A stretch of 64,000 bases of DNA from assembly GCA_001949185.1 (NCBI GenBank), contig BDGG01000014.1, forward strand, positions 468,161 through 532,160, in the 5' to 3' direction. Positions 10,699 through 22,514 of this stretch are shown here, one piece after another; position 1 is the stretch's first letter; each line of letters opens with the position of its first letter. A model generated the notes under the pieces. That model saw only the letters and a program-made list of their open reading frames with translations. It was not told the origin of the DNA and ran no database searches. This stretch comes from Ramazzottius varieornatus. Its lineage: Eukaryota; Tardigrada; Eutardigrada; Parachela; Ramazzottiidae. The position numbers and the translations under genes were made by a program.

Positions 10699-11739
10699 CT
10701 AGTAGACGTAGTGCCTGGATAGCCCCAGGTTTGGACTTGGGCTCAAGTGAGTAGATCTATACCATGGAACATACGCAGCGCGAAAGGCTGTCCGGAAGTC
10801 TGGAAGAGCGAGGACAAACCACACCGGATCTAGCACGGCATTCAGCTCGTAAAGTATGGCAGCTGGTGTGTTCAAGCTGTCGATGCTTGCACCGAAAGTT
10901 ATTATCAGGGTGTAATACAAATTTTCGGGCGTGTAACAGACAAAGATGGTTAAAGTCATCAGCGTAAGCATCAGGAATCCGTGGTCAGTTTTACGTAATA
11001 GCACTCTCCAACAAAGGAACTGTCTATACTGAGCGCGGCGGCTACCAAGGGAATTGCTGGCTTCGCCGCTGCTGCTCGTCGGTCGTATCCTGATCAGACG
11101 TCTTTTGGATAATTGGTAGCAGACCACAACATACGCCAGGATGATGAACAGCTCAGGGCCATTGTATAGTGAAAATTGCAATGTCGTCCACCACACTTTG
11201 TTGACGTCAGTGTTGACCTGACAGCCGTTAGTTTCTTCCGGTAACCGATAGTACAACGCATCCACCACAAGACCTGGCACGGTAACGACGTGGAGGTATA
11301 TCCACATTCCCAAACACGCAATTACCGCTGTTTTCTTAGTGTGTTGACGGTAAGACACGGGATAGGTTACTGCCCAAAGTCGGTTCATGGCAATCAGGAC
11401 GTGAGAGTTGCACATGGCGCTCTGGGCTACCGTCGAGGCGTATTGGTACAAGGTGCAGATGGACGTGCCGGTCCACCAAACAGTGTAGACGTCGTTTAGA
11501 AGCTCCAGTGGGTAGTACAGTACCGAGCACATGGTGTTAGCAGCTAATAAGTTGATCAGGTAGATGGTAAAGGGCGTTCGGAGGGACACATGTTTGGCAA
11601 ACAAAAGGATGACACTGAGGTTGGTGCATAATCCCCCCACTAGCATGAACACATTGAAGGTGGAAATTGGTGTCCAAGTCAGTACGTTACCGGTACCGTT
11701 AGGCCTCCCAGTGAAGTTAACTGCTCCGCTTCCCATCAT
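10699..11739 (-). CDS. rhodopsin-type GPCR, family A1 (346 aa, intronless)
   Basis: Single open frame with seven hydrophobic helices at about 25-49, 57-80, 95-118, 136-160, 187-210, 255-280 and 290-312. N-glycosylation sites occur in the short N-terminus (NFTG, NGTG). Cys 95 at the top of helix 3 and Cys 173 in loop 2 (NGCQVN) can form the class A disulfide. The usual DRY is replaced by NRLW (119-122). Helix 6 has CYTP rather than CWxP. Helix 7 ends LDPVWF in place of NPxxY. Its paralogue at 15089-16123 shares long blocks (LRTPFTIYL, YRLPEETNGCQVNTDVNK, YELNAVLDP). Ligand unknown. The start could also be the second Met at 11736. Confidence 0.85.
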   Translation of the reverse strand: MMGSGAVNFTGRPNGTGNVLTWTPISTFNVFMLVGGLCTNLSVILLFAKHVSLRTPFTIYLINLLAANTMCSVLYYPLELLNDVYTVWWTGTSICTLYQYASTVAQSAMCNSHVLIAMNRLWAVTYPVSYRQHTKKTAVIACLGMWIYLHVVTVPGLVVDALYYRLPEETNGCQVNTDVNKVWWTTLQFSLYNGPELFIILAYVVVCYQLSKRRLIRIRPTSSSGEASNSLGSRRAQYRQFLCWRVLLRKTDHGFLMLTLMTLTIFVCYTPENLYYTLIITFGASIDSLNTPAAILYELNAVLDPVWFVLALPDFRTAFRAAYVPWYRSTHLSPSPNLGLSRHYVY

Positions 11740-14700
11740 TGCGATCTGCCCTAAAACAGAAGAACGAAGTGGTGGCTGCTGCGAGACTTTGGTAGCGTAG
11801 GTCGACCGTCTGTTGATGGTATATCGATGGAGTTTTATGTCAAGAGCTGGCCCTGGACTGCAGGACGTACGCTGGGAGACTGTCAGCTCACCCCCCGGGA
11901 CTGCGTCAATAAATCGAAGTCTGATCTTTTAATCCAATCAGTAGACCACAAGATCAGCCTTGATGACATTTTGTCGTCAAGTTCCCTGTACGACCAGCTG
12001 ATTGGCCGAGCCTGACGCTTCAACAGATATCAAGCCATAAGGTTGTCTGGTTAATATTTTCCTATACTGCTTCACTCTTAACACCACGATCGGTAGCCTC
12101 AGAGAGACATCCGTTACTTTTACTCTAACACGAGCACGACGCAAATTGGGGATTACGTGAGAGCAGGTGCTTGGCTGAGGCTTGGCGCAGGCAAGACAAA
12201 TTAAGCCAATTGACTTAAGTAATGGAAGGAAATTGACCAAACTGCCCGAATTGCCCAAGTTTTCTCATAATTGCCTGAACGCATTCAATGGTTGTTCGTG
12301 GTGCTAGTCGTATGAAGAAGTGCGTTTGCGCTATCCACGACCTGTCGTTACGTACCTTCAATTACCGCGACGTTCTGGAATACATCACGGAAGCTTAGGT
12401 TAATATATAGAACTCCGGGCCATCAGGGGTAACCTCCGGGCAATTATGGTGAAAATTGATCCAAAGTCAATTGCCTTGAATTGTCTTGCCTGCGCCAAAC
12501 CTAAAGATAGGTTTAATTAAGATCACCAGACCATTTGTTATAGCCTCCCTGTATCTCATCTAGATGAATGTCTAAGACAACAGGCCTGATCCGTTGTGTA
12601 CAGACAATCCACTTATGGCCTGCAAGTTATTTAGCCGACGAAAGGGGGAAGGGTGGGTGGGCCGAACCCTTTAATCCGACCATGCTCGAAAGGTCGGATC
12701 GATAATGACGGTCTCGCTCGCGATTGCCACTTTACTGTGGTCAATTAGCCAAGGGACGATCTTAGATGAAAGAAGTCTGCCAAAGGTGATGTACGAGAGG
12801 CCGTAAACATGGATTATACTCCGTCGGCGTAAATTCACGTTTATGGGCCGGCCTTTTTTGTCTGAAGGACAAGCAGACGTGGCAACAGATGACTTGATTT
12901 TAAGTATCGGGTTGCTGCGACAACCTTGGCTCTTCGAGCCTCGGGTTATGTACTGTCACGTCAGCACGGGACATGATGTGCGCCCTAACGTGCTTCGGTG
13001 CCGCTCGTTTTACCGTCGAACTTCATTTGCACGATCGACTGATGGTGGCGACACATCCACGGTGAAACTGAAGATCAGGGAATTATGACGGAGTATATTA
13101 CAGTGCGTGGCAGCCAACCTGAGCTCCCCGGCTTTCTTCGCAGTAAAAAATTCCAGCATGCTGCTTTTATTTGATTCTTTTTCCACCGGCTCAGGCAAGT
13201 ATCACGTGCGGACGTATGACTTGCAACTTTTGAGGCAATAATTTTCGCAATACGCTCTGTGAACTGGCCACGGGAAGAGAAACCTGAGCTTGAAACCGCA
13301 ACAGGAAGTTTTTCTTCCTCTTTTTATAAATTTTGTTCTCCAGGCAGTGGCTTAACGATTTTGAAGCCAGTCATGCCGATCATCAAAACAAAGTTAAGTC
13401 TCCATAAGACTAATTTCACGGCGACTTCGAAACACTGAAAAGCCGGAATTTCCGTTTTTCCGGGTGCAAAAACAACCTGCAAAATGCGCCACTTTTGCGA
13501 GGTAGGGAGAATAGAAATTGGTCCTGCCTCACGGACTTCTTGAGAACTTCTGGTGGGCTGCTCAGCGGATTCCACAGGGTGTACTCTTCGTTTAGCGGAA
13601 GTTGATTTGCGATTTGAATTCTTTCAGCTCGTGGAATGTGAGATTTCGTTTTGGTATCTTGTTCAGGTTTCCACCCGTATAACTTTGGCACCCACTGTTT
13701 TGAAAGAAAACCTGATAGTGCTTTTGAAGAGCGTGAGTCGGAGTACTCGATCACGTACAGAGATTTTCGAAAGAATCCGAGCGCTGCAGGAGATTGTTTT
13801 CCGAAAGTGCTAAATTTTTTACAAAACTGCATTGATTACACTGATTCTGCAGCTTGACCAGCATTGACGAATTGTATGTCGAAGAACTATTTGAAAGCTA
13901 AATTTTAGTGCATTTTATTGCGAAAGATTTGGAGGCGAACTCTTGTCCCGAAAGAGAGATTGATGTTCGGGTAAAAGATTTGATGTTCGGGAATGAGTTG
14001 CATGTCATACTTACGCACTTGACACACTACCATCCTACTCCACGATTTGCTGGCGGATCTAAAGACAACACATTTTCTGGTGGGAAGTTGAACTGGTCAG
14101 ACTCGGGAACTCAAAACGATGCTTACGTTTCTCCGACTCGAAATTTTTGAGTGATCTAGTCCAGATAGAAACGGTCTTTTACACTGTGAAACAACCCGCC
14201 TGTTTACCCTAGCTTAAAGTAGCAGCTTTCCGGGCGTTTCGCTAAAGAAAACATGGAAACAGACAAGTTCTAGACATATATCTACCACAGGGTCTTACGT
14301 CGGGTTGACAACGGTATGGCCTGATTTCATGCAAACTAAAATTTCTCAGAGTAAGTTCTTACATAACCAACCATCAAATCTGACGTAGAAATGAATGGGT
14401 TATCCGTTATAAACAAGTCCAGAAGAATTCATGACTTGTGAGAACCGTGAAAGTCGATCAGAAAGAGGAGCTCAAGTTGGCTGCTACGCACTGTGTGTGC
14501 ACTGAAATGGCTCGGCTTGGATCGGCACTAATCGCACAGCATCAGTAGCGCGCACGTGTACCTCCTCGTCTAACTCATACCCTTTGCTAAAATCCATATT
14601 TCTTCGATCTCTTTTAGGCTACTTCAGGCTAAAGTAGTAAAAGAAAAACTGAATGTAACGTTGTTGTTTACCTTAAATTTTTTCCGATTTTTGAAGCATG

Positions 14701-15088
14701 CGAGCTGGGCGAAACAAAACATTATGTGTAACATGACGAAGTACCAAACACCGAAATTAGTTTCTCCCAGTACATTGCAACAACCCAGGCTCCGTTGCTG
14801 GGATGGTAGCGCGTTCTTCATACTGGCGAAAAGTAAATCTTTTCCATTCTTGGGCCGCAGACGGACAGTTGCCGGGACTCTCCCGCTCGATAACGGCGAT
14901 CTGTTTGGACTGTCACTCCTAGGCTGGACGGGACTCGTAGGACCGAAATGGCGCTCGAGTGATGTCGGCTGCATGGTTTACCGCCAGATTGACTACCGGC
15001 TCTTGAAGCAACCGTGTCACACAAACAGTCATGTCAGCATCGGACCAATATCCTGCTCATAGCTTGGCAAAGCGCCTCGTTGGGATTT
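11740..15088. other. intergenic between GPCR 1 and GPCR 2
   Basis: No convincing gene. An inverted repeat joins about 12178-12220 with 12455-12500 (TTGGCGCAGGCAAGACAA and complement). The minus-strand ORF at 13416-13832 (138 aa) has no family I recognise and no splice context. At 13960-13995 TTGATGTTCGGG recurs. The rest is unstructured. Confidence 0.4.
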
Positions 15089-16123
15089 CTAGCAGCAACT
15101 GAATGTGCGGCTAAACTCGGCCCGAAAGTTTGGCAGGGCGAGCACAAACCACAGAGGATCGAGAACAGCGTTTAGCTCATACATAATGGCTGCAGGTAAA
15201 GCTAGACTGTTGACGCTCACCCCGTTAATTACTAATATGGTGAAGTAAACATTTCCTGGTGTGTAGCAGACGAGAATGGTCAGCGTCATCAGGGTGAGCA
15301 TCAAAAATCCGTGCTCAGATCGACGACCCCATAATCTCCAGCATACATAGCGGCTACACGGGGCAGCTCCGTTATGTGCAGAGTGGTGTGGTCCCGTGCT
15401 GGTTGGGTGTCCGTGGGTTGAACGAGCCATACCGGCCAGCCGAGATGCGCGCTGCACCGGTTGCACGGCAGACTGTCGACGCTTAATCGTTCGGTAACAG
15501 ACGACTAGATATACGGTTAGAATGACAGCCTCGGGTATGTTGAACAACAGAAACTGGATTGCTATCCACCACCATTTATTGACGTCGGTGTTAACCTGAC
15601 AGCCGTTTGTCTCTTCCGGCAAACGGTAGTAGGCAGCGTCCAGCACAAGGCCAGGAAGAACCAGGAGATGAACGTAGGTCCAGGCCAAGAGGCAGACGAT
15701 GGTCGCTGTTTTATTCCTGTGTTGACGGTAGGAAACAGACGACGACACCGCCCACAGACGGTTCAGCGCGATGAAGACGTGAGCATGCGACATGGCGCTT
15801 TGTGATATCCAGGATGCGTACTGGTACAGAGTGCAGATATATGCGCCAGACCACCATACAGCGTAAGCGTCGTTCAAAAGTTGTAGAGGGTAAAGGAAAA
15901 CGGAACACATTGTGTTGGCCACCAGTAAGTTGACCAGGTAAATGGTGAATGGTGTACGGAGAAGGGGATTCTTGAAGAACAGATGGATAACGCACAGGTT
16001 AGTGCACGTCCTAGCAAGCATTATAAACACGTCAAAGGACAATAATGGTGACCAATTCAGCGTATTGGCGGTCACGTTCCAGCCATCAGTCGAACTATTC
16101 GTCTGGTTTGCCATGGTCACCAC
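15089..16123 (-). CDS. rhodopsin-type GPCR, family A1 (344 aa, intronless)
   Basis: Paralogue of the receptor at 10699-11739, in the same orientation and uninterrupted. It has seven hydrophobic segments and NQT, NSS and NVT glycosylation sites before helix 1. Helix 3 ends NRLW in the DRY position. Loop 2 carries TNGCQVNTDVNK. The third intracellular loop is longer than in GPCR 1 and is Ser/His/Arg-rich. Helix 6 has CYTP and helix 7 LDPLWF. The short tail ends FSCC, and the two cysteines are possible palmitoylation sites. Initiation may be at 16123 or at the Met three codons on. Ligand and G-protein partner cannot be read from sequence. Confidence 0.85.
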   Translation of the reverse strand: MVTMANQTNSSTDGWNVTANTLNWSPLLSFDVFIMLARTCTNLCVIHLFFKNPLLRTPFTIYLVNLLVANTMCSVFLYPLQLLNDAYAVWWSGAYICTLYQYASWISQSAMSHAHVFIALNRLWAVSSSVSYRQHRNKTATIVCLLAWTYVHLLVLPGLVLDAAYYRLPEETNGCQVNTDVNKWWWIAIQFLLFNIPEAVILTVYLVVCYRTIKRRQSAVQPVQRASRLAGMARSTHGHPTSTGPHHSAHNGAAPCSRYVCWRLWGRRSEHGFLMLTLMTLTILVCYTPGNVYFTILVINGVSVNSLALPAAIMYELNAVLDPLWFVLALPNFRAEFSRTFSCC

Positions 16124-16688
16124 GTTTAGCCACGTTTCGTAGCTTAACTGGAATGATTGACTCTGGAAAAAGGTCGGTTACGTGTTGTAAGTAGTGAAGT
16201 GAGACACTACTCAGCTTAGTGAGACACCACTCGGTGTGATGCATCCTGTTCACCCTTGCCACTCCAGCTACTTTCTTCGTAATGCTAAATATGTTATTCC
16301 GCACAGGAAGAGCATCCATAAGTGATGGCCTCAGCAGTAGCCGTGCCCCGGTGACGTTTCGCCGATCTAGCTGAGCGCTGAACCAGTCAAGTGATCCGAA
16401 CTTTTACCCTGGAGCTTTGGAGGATTTGTATGGGAGCAATCCACGGTGTAAGCTGGGCTTAGGCTCTTGATGAAAATTAATAAACCAGGCTCAAGAGGGC
16501 AAAGAACCAATGGAATATATGTGGTATACTCCTGAGTGTGCCTCTTTACTGGGAATGGGAATTGTGCACCCTTCTGCTAATTTCTGATTTCGGTTGATCG
16601 CTGTAAAATATGGTCAGAATAGACCATTGTTGGTATGCCGGTGCTGATTCTATAGACCATGACATGCCGTGGTGCCACGGCGTTCGCT
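16124..16688. other. intergenic, left of the assembly gap
   Basis: 5' flank of GPCR 2. No gene or clear repeat seen. Confidence 0.4.
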
Positions 16689-16738
16689 NNNNNNNNNNNN
16701 NNNNNNNNNNNNNNNNNNNNNNNNNNNNNNNNNNNNNN
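16689..16738. other. assembly gap (50 N)
   Basis: A run of 50 N. The sequence to its right (16740-16985) is a diverged copy of the right half of the foldback repeat at 22515-23040, so the gap probably reflects repeat collapse. True size unknown. Confidence 0.95.
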
Positions 16739-16739
16739 T

Positions 16740-16985
16740 ATTGGTTGTCTTCGGTGCTAATAATCCAGACGCCTTGCTCTGGTCATTCGGTCGGCCGGAA
16801 CCGGAGATATAGAATGTCGAACATGAGATTGTGTGTTTTACGCGGCGAAAGACCCCGATCGGTATATCAGCAAAACTTTCTCTGTGAAGCGCGGAAAAAT
16901 TCACATGTAGGCTTGTTCGAAAGATCGATAGTGGCTCTACGTTATACGGACAAGCAGATTGTGCTGACTATTGGCTGGCGCCCTT
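16740..16985 (+). repeat. partial copy of foldback repeat FB-2
   Basis: Shares TTGGTTGTCTTCGG, GAAAAATTCACATGTAGGCTT, the AAGATCGAT segment and the CTACGTTATACG stretch with 22700-23010. The left end is lost in the N gap. Confidence 0.55.
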
Positions 16986-17443
16986 AGCACGATACCGAAA
17001 ACAAGGTAGTTTTTGACATTCGTTGACCGAGTACTGCCAGTTGAATTGTTGATGAGATCGCGTTAAAGCGACATGATCGTGAAGACAAAACGTTGTCCTC
17101 GTTACAAATCTTTGGAATATCAAAATCGGCTGACAACGAACGATGTTAAGAACTTCTAAACAAAGATACAGTCCTACCTGCGAGATGTGACAATTGCTTT
17201 TTCTGCGACTTTACATCAGTTTTGAACGAGACTGCCCGGCAGACGTCGCACAATACGATTAGCCGATAAACGTCTTATTCAAGGTTAACTTGATCAAGTA
17301 ATCAAGTATACAACGGATCAGCTAATCGGTCTAGGGCGAACAGTGTGGCGAGCAGCCTCGTGAACATATGGACCGCCCAAAACTGGAAATCGGGCGATTG
17401 AACTGTCACATCTCGCAGGTAGGACTGTAGGGGGTGCCCAGAT
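16986..17443. other. intergenic
   Basis: No gene recognised. CCTACCTGCGAGATGTGACA at about 17177 recurs inverted near 17407-17427, so a loose inverted repeat spans about 250 bp just left of the hAT-like MITE. Confidence 0.35.
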
Positions 17444-17880
17444 TAGAGCACTGGGCCGCAGGTCCAAAAGTACGCTGTAACTGTGCTGCGCACATTACCA
17501 GGGCGCTGTACGCTGTGCTGTGCTGCACAACTTTCATGCCCAGTGGCTAAGCAGCTGTGCTGCAGATGCACCTTGACCTGGTGCAACTGCGCGGAACGCC
17601 GATGTATTGACGTGGTTTGTAATTCAGTCACGCGAAATCGGTAGTCAACCTGGAGAACGTTGCCCTAAAGTACGGCAAAGCTGAGACGGCTGACGTTCGA
17701 ATGCCCAAAAACTGTAATTTTTGTTAGGTTTCGGTAGGTGCATCTGCGCGGTAGTCTATGACTTTCTGCTGTATGCTGTGCTGTGCCGCACAAATTTCGT
17801 CAGTTCACGCGCTGCAGCTGTGCTGCAGCACAGCACAGCTGCAGTGCACTGCAGCGCATGCGGCCAGATTCCGTGCTCTA
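17444..17880. mobile_element. hAT-like MITE, copy 2 (437 bp)
   Basis: Nearly identical to 5382-5797 over its whole length, with the same TAGAGCAC/GTGCTCTA ends. It differs mainly by extra CTGTGCTG/CAGCACAG units near the right end. No clean 8-bp target duplication is visible at this copy. Confidence 0.75.
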
Positions 17881-17956
17881 CTCTAGCCGAGATACCTATG
17901 AGAGACAGTCTACATGGCTGTTTCTCGCCATGTCGTGCAGAACAGTGGGTACGGTT

Positions 17957-18167
17957 GGGTGACGTTAACTCTGTCCGACTAGGCGTGGCTGTGTCGGAGG
18001 CTTTGATGGGCCGACTCTAGACACTGGCTTCTGGGGTCGATTTTTGAAGTTGATTGACAATCAAGAACTTGACCAACTTGACCAAGCAGCCGTGGCAGTT
18101 GGTGTCCAGATTCAGCCAATCAGAGCCTCGGACACAGCCACGCCTAGTCGGAGGGATTCACGTCGCC
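17957..18167. repeat. inverted repeat, arms of about 75 bp
   Basis: The arms share GACTAGGCGTGGCTGTGTC as reverse complements, extending through GAGGCTTTGATGG (left) and CAATCAGAGCCTC (right). The loop is about 60 bp. It is MITE-like, but I see no clear target duplication. Confidence 0.55.
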
Positions 18168-18805
18168 AATAGTATCCCCTTCATCTACTTCCACCTCCGG
18201 CAGGATTTTTTGGACATCTAGAGAGCCACGTAAGACTACCAGATGTGTTTTACACCCTATGGTTGTTGTGGTCGCAAAATCTGCCGTGGATAGTTTTCCA
18301 GGTTACGCGTCTTGAATCAATCAACCGACAAAAAGGCCAGGTCATCAGCCCTACCCCGATCTCCTCCTTCTCGACGATCTTCAAACTCAAGCGACGTTCA
18401 TCCAGCTTCCAATTTCCTCTCCTATGTGTGCTGAAGGCCACATAAGTCTACCAGGTACGTTCTGTACCCTATGGTGCTGTGTTCGTAAGCTGCCATTGTG
18501 CAGTTTTGCAGGTGGATTCCCCCGATCAGCTGTTCCCGACGTGAACCAGTCAATCAAGAATCATTCGTATGGGACCCGAATCATTCGTATGGGACCCGTA
18601 TACTGGACCCGAAAAACGAAAACCAATTCCACTTCTCTCCCTCTCCGAGCCTCCCCTTCTCCACCTTGTCGATTCTGCCGCTTTGGGCCTTAAAGAAACA
18701 ACACCGGGGACAAGCACGCTTCCACCCGGTTCCTTGTAGGTTGTTTCCCACATCGATATAGCGGAATATGATGAGGTAGAACGTTTTTGCTGGTTAGAGT
18801 TATTT
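18168..18805. repeat. diverged tandem unit of about 200 bp and a short tandem repeat
   Basis: The stretch at 18233 (AAGACTACCAG...CACCCTATGGT...TTTTCCAGG) recurs at about 18440 (AAGTCTACCAG...TACCCTATGGT...TTTTGCAGG). At 18559-18600 the 20-mer AATCATTCGTATGGGACCCG is repeated twice. No gene recognised. Confidence 0.5.
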
Positions 18806-18807
18806 TA

Positions 18808-18976
18808 CAGTGTACGACAAAATTAACCGTTAAAAACGGGCGTAACACTCCAGCTGGAGCTCACTTACCCCTCAGCCAATGACAATTAGGTTTTGCTGTC
18901 AGCGCAAATTTCGTTGGCATTAGCCATCTGGCTCCATCCAATACCTATCTTTAACGGTTTATTTTGTCGTACACTG
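18808..18976. mobile_element. mariner-type MITE (169 bp) with TA target duplication
   Basis: The terminal inverted repeats are CAGTGTACGACAAAATTAAC with CGTTAAA beyond it, matched at the right end with one mismatch. TA lies immediately outside both ends (18806-18807 and 18977-18978). The CAGTG start and TA duplication fit the Tc1/mariner superfamily. No coding sequence. It abuts the LINE remnant. Confidence 0.8.
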
Positions 18977-19006
18977 TAGGATGCTTCGTTGACTTTGCCT
19001 CTCAGG

Positions 19007-21177
19007 ATGTCCCAGCCTCACTGTAAGATACCATGTGCGGAGTGTGGAGAGCTCTACACGGCCAGAGGCATGAGCAGACACGTTAGGAAGCCGACGTGCG
19101 TGACCAACCAAGAAAGAAAGAGAAGGGGGAATGCGGGTCCTGCAAGCCAATCAACTAGTACTTCCCCCGAACAGCTGTCCGCTTTGAAGCCTTTCCACGA
19201 AGTCTTGCAGCAACTCAGAGCGTCCACCAAGGTCCTCCGTAGGATTCCGAAAGGAGCACAGATCTTAGCAGCGACAAGCCTGACAGAGAAAATAGAAGAT
19301 GTGGTCGAGAAGAAGTCCGAATCGTCGTGGCGTAGTCTTATGGTGTTTAGTTTTGCAGGTCTCAAACAGCCTGTCAAAGAGAACAATAAGAAACGCAACC
19401 TAACCACCGCCGTCAAGAACAACTTCTCCAAACAAGAGCTGAACATTGAACCAGCAGATAAGCAATCCGCAAAGAAACAGCCAAAAGAAGCAGTGATAAA
19501 GAAGCTGGTAGAAGGGAAGATTAATGATGGTGACGTCAGTGGAGCGCTACGTGTCCCTTCCTCCAAGGATTCCGTAGCAGCTTCAACACCGGAAGTTCTG
19601 GGTATCTTTGGGCAATAATCCACCAGAAAGTCCGGATAGTTCTTTTCCAGATCCCCCAGACAGGATGATACTTCTGGTTGAATTAACGGTGGAAGAAGTG
19701 GTCGCAGCAGTGAAAAGTTTCCCTAACGGATCCGCGGGTGGTGTTGACGGGCTTAGACCTCAACGCCTCAAGGACATGCTGGCCGGTCCCTCGAACGGAG
19801 CTACGGCGGCACTGTCAGAGGCTCTAGCGAAGCAGGTGATAGTGGAAGGAGAGATATTGGGGCTAGAGCTTAATCCAGCCTATTGCGAGCTGTTCGCGTT
19901 CGGCGGATCCAATTAGGAGCGCCAAGCCAACCAAGAAGCAGCAGCTGAAGCCTGTCCTGGTATCCTGTTTCCATCCAGGAGTGACCTGAGTCTTCTAGGT
20001 GCACCACTGCTGGAAGAAGCCGTCAGAGCAAAAACCAGTAAGATTAAGCTGGTTCACTCAAACCTTAACTTGCTGTTTGCCCACCAAGCCCTCTTCCTGC
20101 TCAAGAACTGCCTCTGCCTTCCGAAGCTTCTCTACATTCTGCGGTGCTCTCCTGTCTGGAAGGCTCCGTGGGTGCTGCAGGAATTCAACGAGGTGGTCCG
20201 AACGAGTCTGGCGGAAATCACCAACGTCGAGATGACTTCCGGCCCACGGCGACAAGCAACACTCCCAGTCAGTCTAGGTGGATTAGGCATCCGTCGCACG
20301 GAGGAGATCGCGCTTCCTGCCTTCTTGGCATCGATCCATTCCGTACGTCAACTGGTGCCGACATCCTTCCTGGAGCTGACTTGGACAGTGAAGTAACCCT
20401 CGCCGTTTCCAAGTGGAGTCTTCTCACCGCAGCTGTTCCTCCTGTGCCAGATCTGCGTCACCAGCAGAAAGCCTGGGACATGCCTCTTCTCAAAGAGATT
20501 TACGAAGACCTCGCAAGTTCCTCTTCAGATAACAAAAAAGCCAGAATTCTTGCCGTTTCAACAAGGATTCTGGGTCTTGGCTGCATGCGCTGCCCTCTTC
20601 CTCGGAAGGCATTGTTGTCGAGCAACCTCCTCGACAACAACGCCTTCCGTGTCAGCGTTGGCATTCTTTTGGGCGCCAAGCTGTGTCGTCCTCACATCTG
20701 CCACTATGGTGCCAGTGGACGAGTGCGGTCAGCATGGTTTGAGTTGCAAATTCAGTGGCGGTCGTTACCGCCGACACAGCGCACTAAACGAGTCGCTCAA
20801 ACGTGCCTTGACATCAGCCTAGATACCTTCCATCCTTGAACCACCAGGGATCTTCCGGAAGGACAAGAAAAGACCAGACGGTATGACACAAGTCCCATGG
20901 AAGAACGGTAAGGAGCTCGTCTGGGACGTCACAGTGGTTGACACCCTGGCGCTCACCAACTTCGCTTTGTCAACGGTGGAAAGCCGGATCAGTCGCTGGT
21001 GCCGCCGAAAGAAGAAAGATTGCCAGGGACCAGGACATCAGAAGCCAGTTCTTGTTCTACCCTGTCGGTCTAGAGACCCTCGGACCATGGGGAACCTGGG
21101 CGACGGAGCTGTTTGAAGCGATCGGAAGAAAGATGGAGGAGGTGACAGGAGAATCTAAGGTCTTTTCTTTCTTTTAA
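19007..21177 (+). pseudogene. non-LTR retrotransposon remnant with internal RT deletion
   Basis: The first frame (19007-19618) starts with a C2HC finger (CAECG...GMSRHVRKPTC) followed by a basic spacer and DVSGALRVPSS. A frame change leads to AAVKSFPNGSAGGVDGLRPQ, the opening of a LINE reverse transcriptase. The frame then jumps to GLELNPAYCELF, so the catalytic palm with the YxDD motif is missing. Further frames carry LFLLKNCLCLPKLLYILRCS, LPVSLGGLGIRR, CHYGASGR and [19 protein letters not shown], the usual 3' region of this LINE group. Several frameshifts and stops make it dead. AATAAA lies downstream near 21365. Confidence 0.8.
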
Positions 21178-22514
21178 CAGAGAGTGTCAACAGATATCCA
21201 GCGTGGAAATTCTTATTTTGTTCTCTCCACAGTAAAAGACACCAAGGGTCTCGATGAGTTTTTTTACGTTTTAGATGTGAAAAAAGGGAAGTCTGTCCGG
21301 GTGTTGTTGTTTGTTTTTGTTTCGCTATCTTCGCGCTTTTTGAAGAACAGAATATTGTCTTTTCAATAAAGATTTCAATTCATAGTATCCGCTGATGCAG
21401 AATTTCTCACGCCTAACACAGAAGCTAATCGTAAGGCGCAAAGCTCGGTATGAGGTGAACGTCATAATTCGGCCGAAACGATTTTTCCCTCATGATATTA
21501 CTTCGTATGAAATAGATGAATTAAACAGACACGTCTCCCTCTCATGACTAATTCCTCTGATCAACACCTTTTGGCGCTCTCCGACCTGCTGGTACCTTGA
21601 GGTGAGAGATCAGTTTAATTCAAGACCCGGAGGATTATTTCAGCCGAGGAAGCAGCAATACGAAACTGGCCTCCAGCAGTTCGCACGATACCAGTGCTTT
21701 CTTGTTGTACAGCTGATACCCACGAAGAGCCAGAAACGGCGCATTTTAGTGCCAGTATTGCTCTAATGATGACCTTCAAGCTGCAAAAGCTTCTCCGTGA
21801 CAAGCAGAGGGAAGAAAGGAAATGTCGAAAAGAAAATCACAGAAAAACCACCATGCGCAAGACAGCCATTTGGAGCACAAAGGAAGCCAGCAGTCGGATC
21901 TTTGCAACACTTTACCCACGCTCGACGAGCAAGGTTGACGCACCAGGAAGATGATACGAGAGGCGATCTACAGTATGACGTCATGGAATACGAAACTTCA
22001 CTTCCGAGTATAATATTCGAGTTTTAATATTCCTTGAAAGGGTTTCAAATTTCATGAGGTGAGCTGATTTACTGTAATGAGGTATTGCCACTCATATACT
22101 GGATGGACAGCGGTTAAAAGTACTATACAGTGTATTGTTAGGATGACACAACAAACCATAAACCTATTGCTGAAGATCTTAAGCAAACTTCGCCTGTCTT
22201 CGAACACGTGTGCAGCGTGTGAGGGCACAGAAGTTGTTAAAGGCCTTCTTCATGTCAACTTCAGCCGGGAGCTTCTTTTGTTTTCCTTCCGACACTGTTG
22301 GTTTCCAGTACTTGGTATAGTGCGAAACCACATCTAGTAAATAAGTATACACTGGCTCCCATAAGTGATTGGCCATCCATACCAGCATTCAAAAATTCAT
22401 AACTTCCTTCGTAGTGATCCCATTTTGACATTCCAGAAATGCGTGAGGAGCCCAACGTTTTATTATAACGACCACGTGACTTTCGTGCGAACTCTCATCG
22501 ATCAGTCTACTAGT
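21178..22514. other. intergenic
   Basis: Probable 3' UTR of the LINE at its left edge. Beyond that no gene recognised; ORFs are short and unlike any family I know. Confidence 0.4.

Noticed and set aside
13416-13832. 138-codon minus-strand ORF
   Set aside because: Ordinary composition but no homology, signal peptide or splice sites that extend it; chance cannot be excluded.
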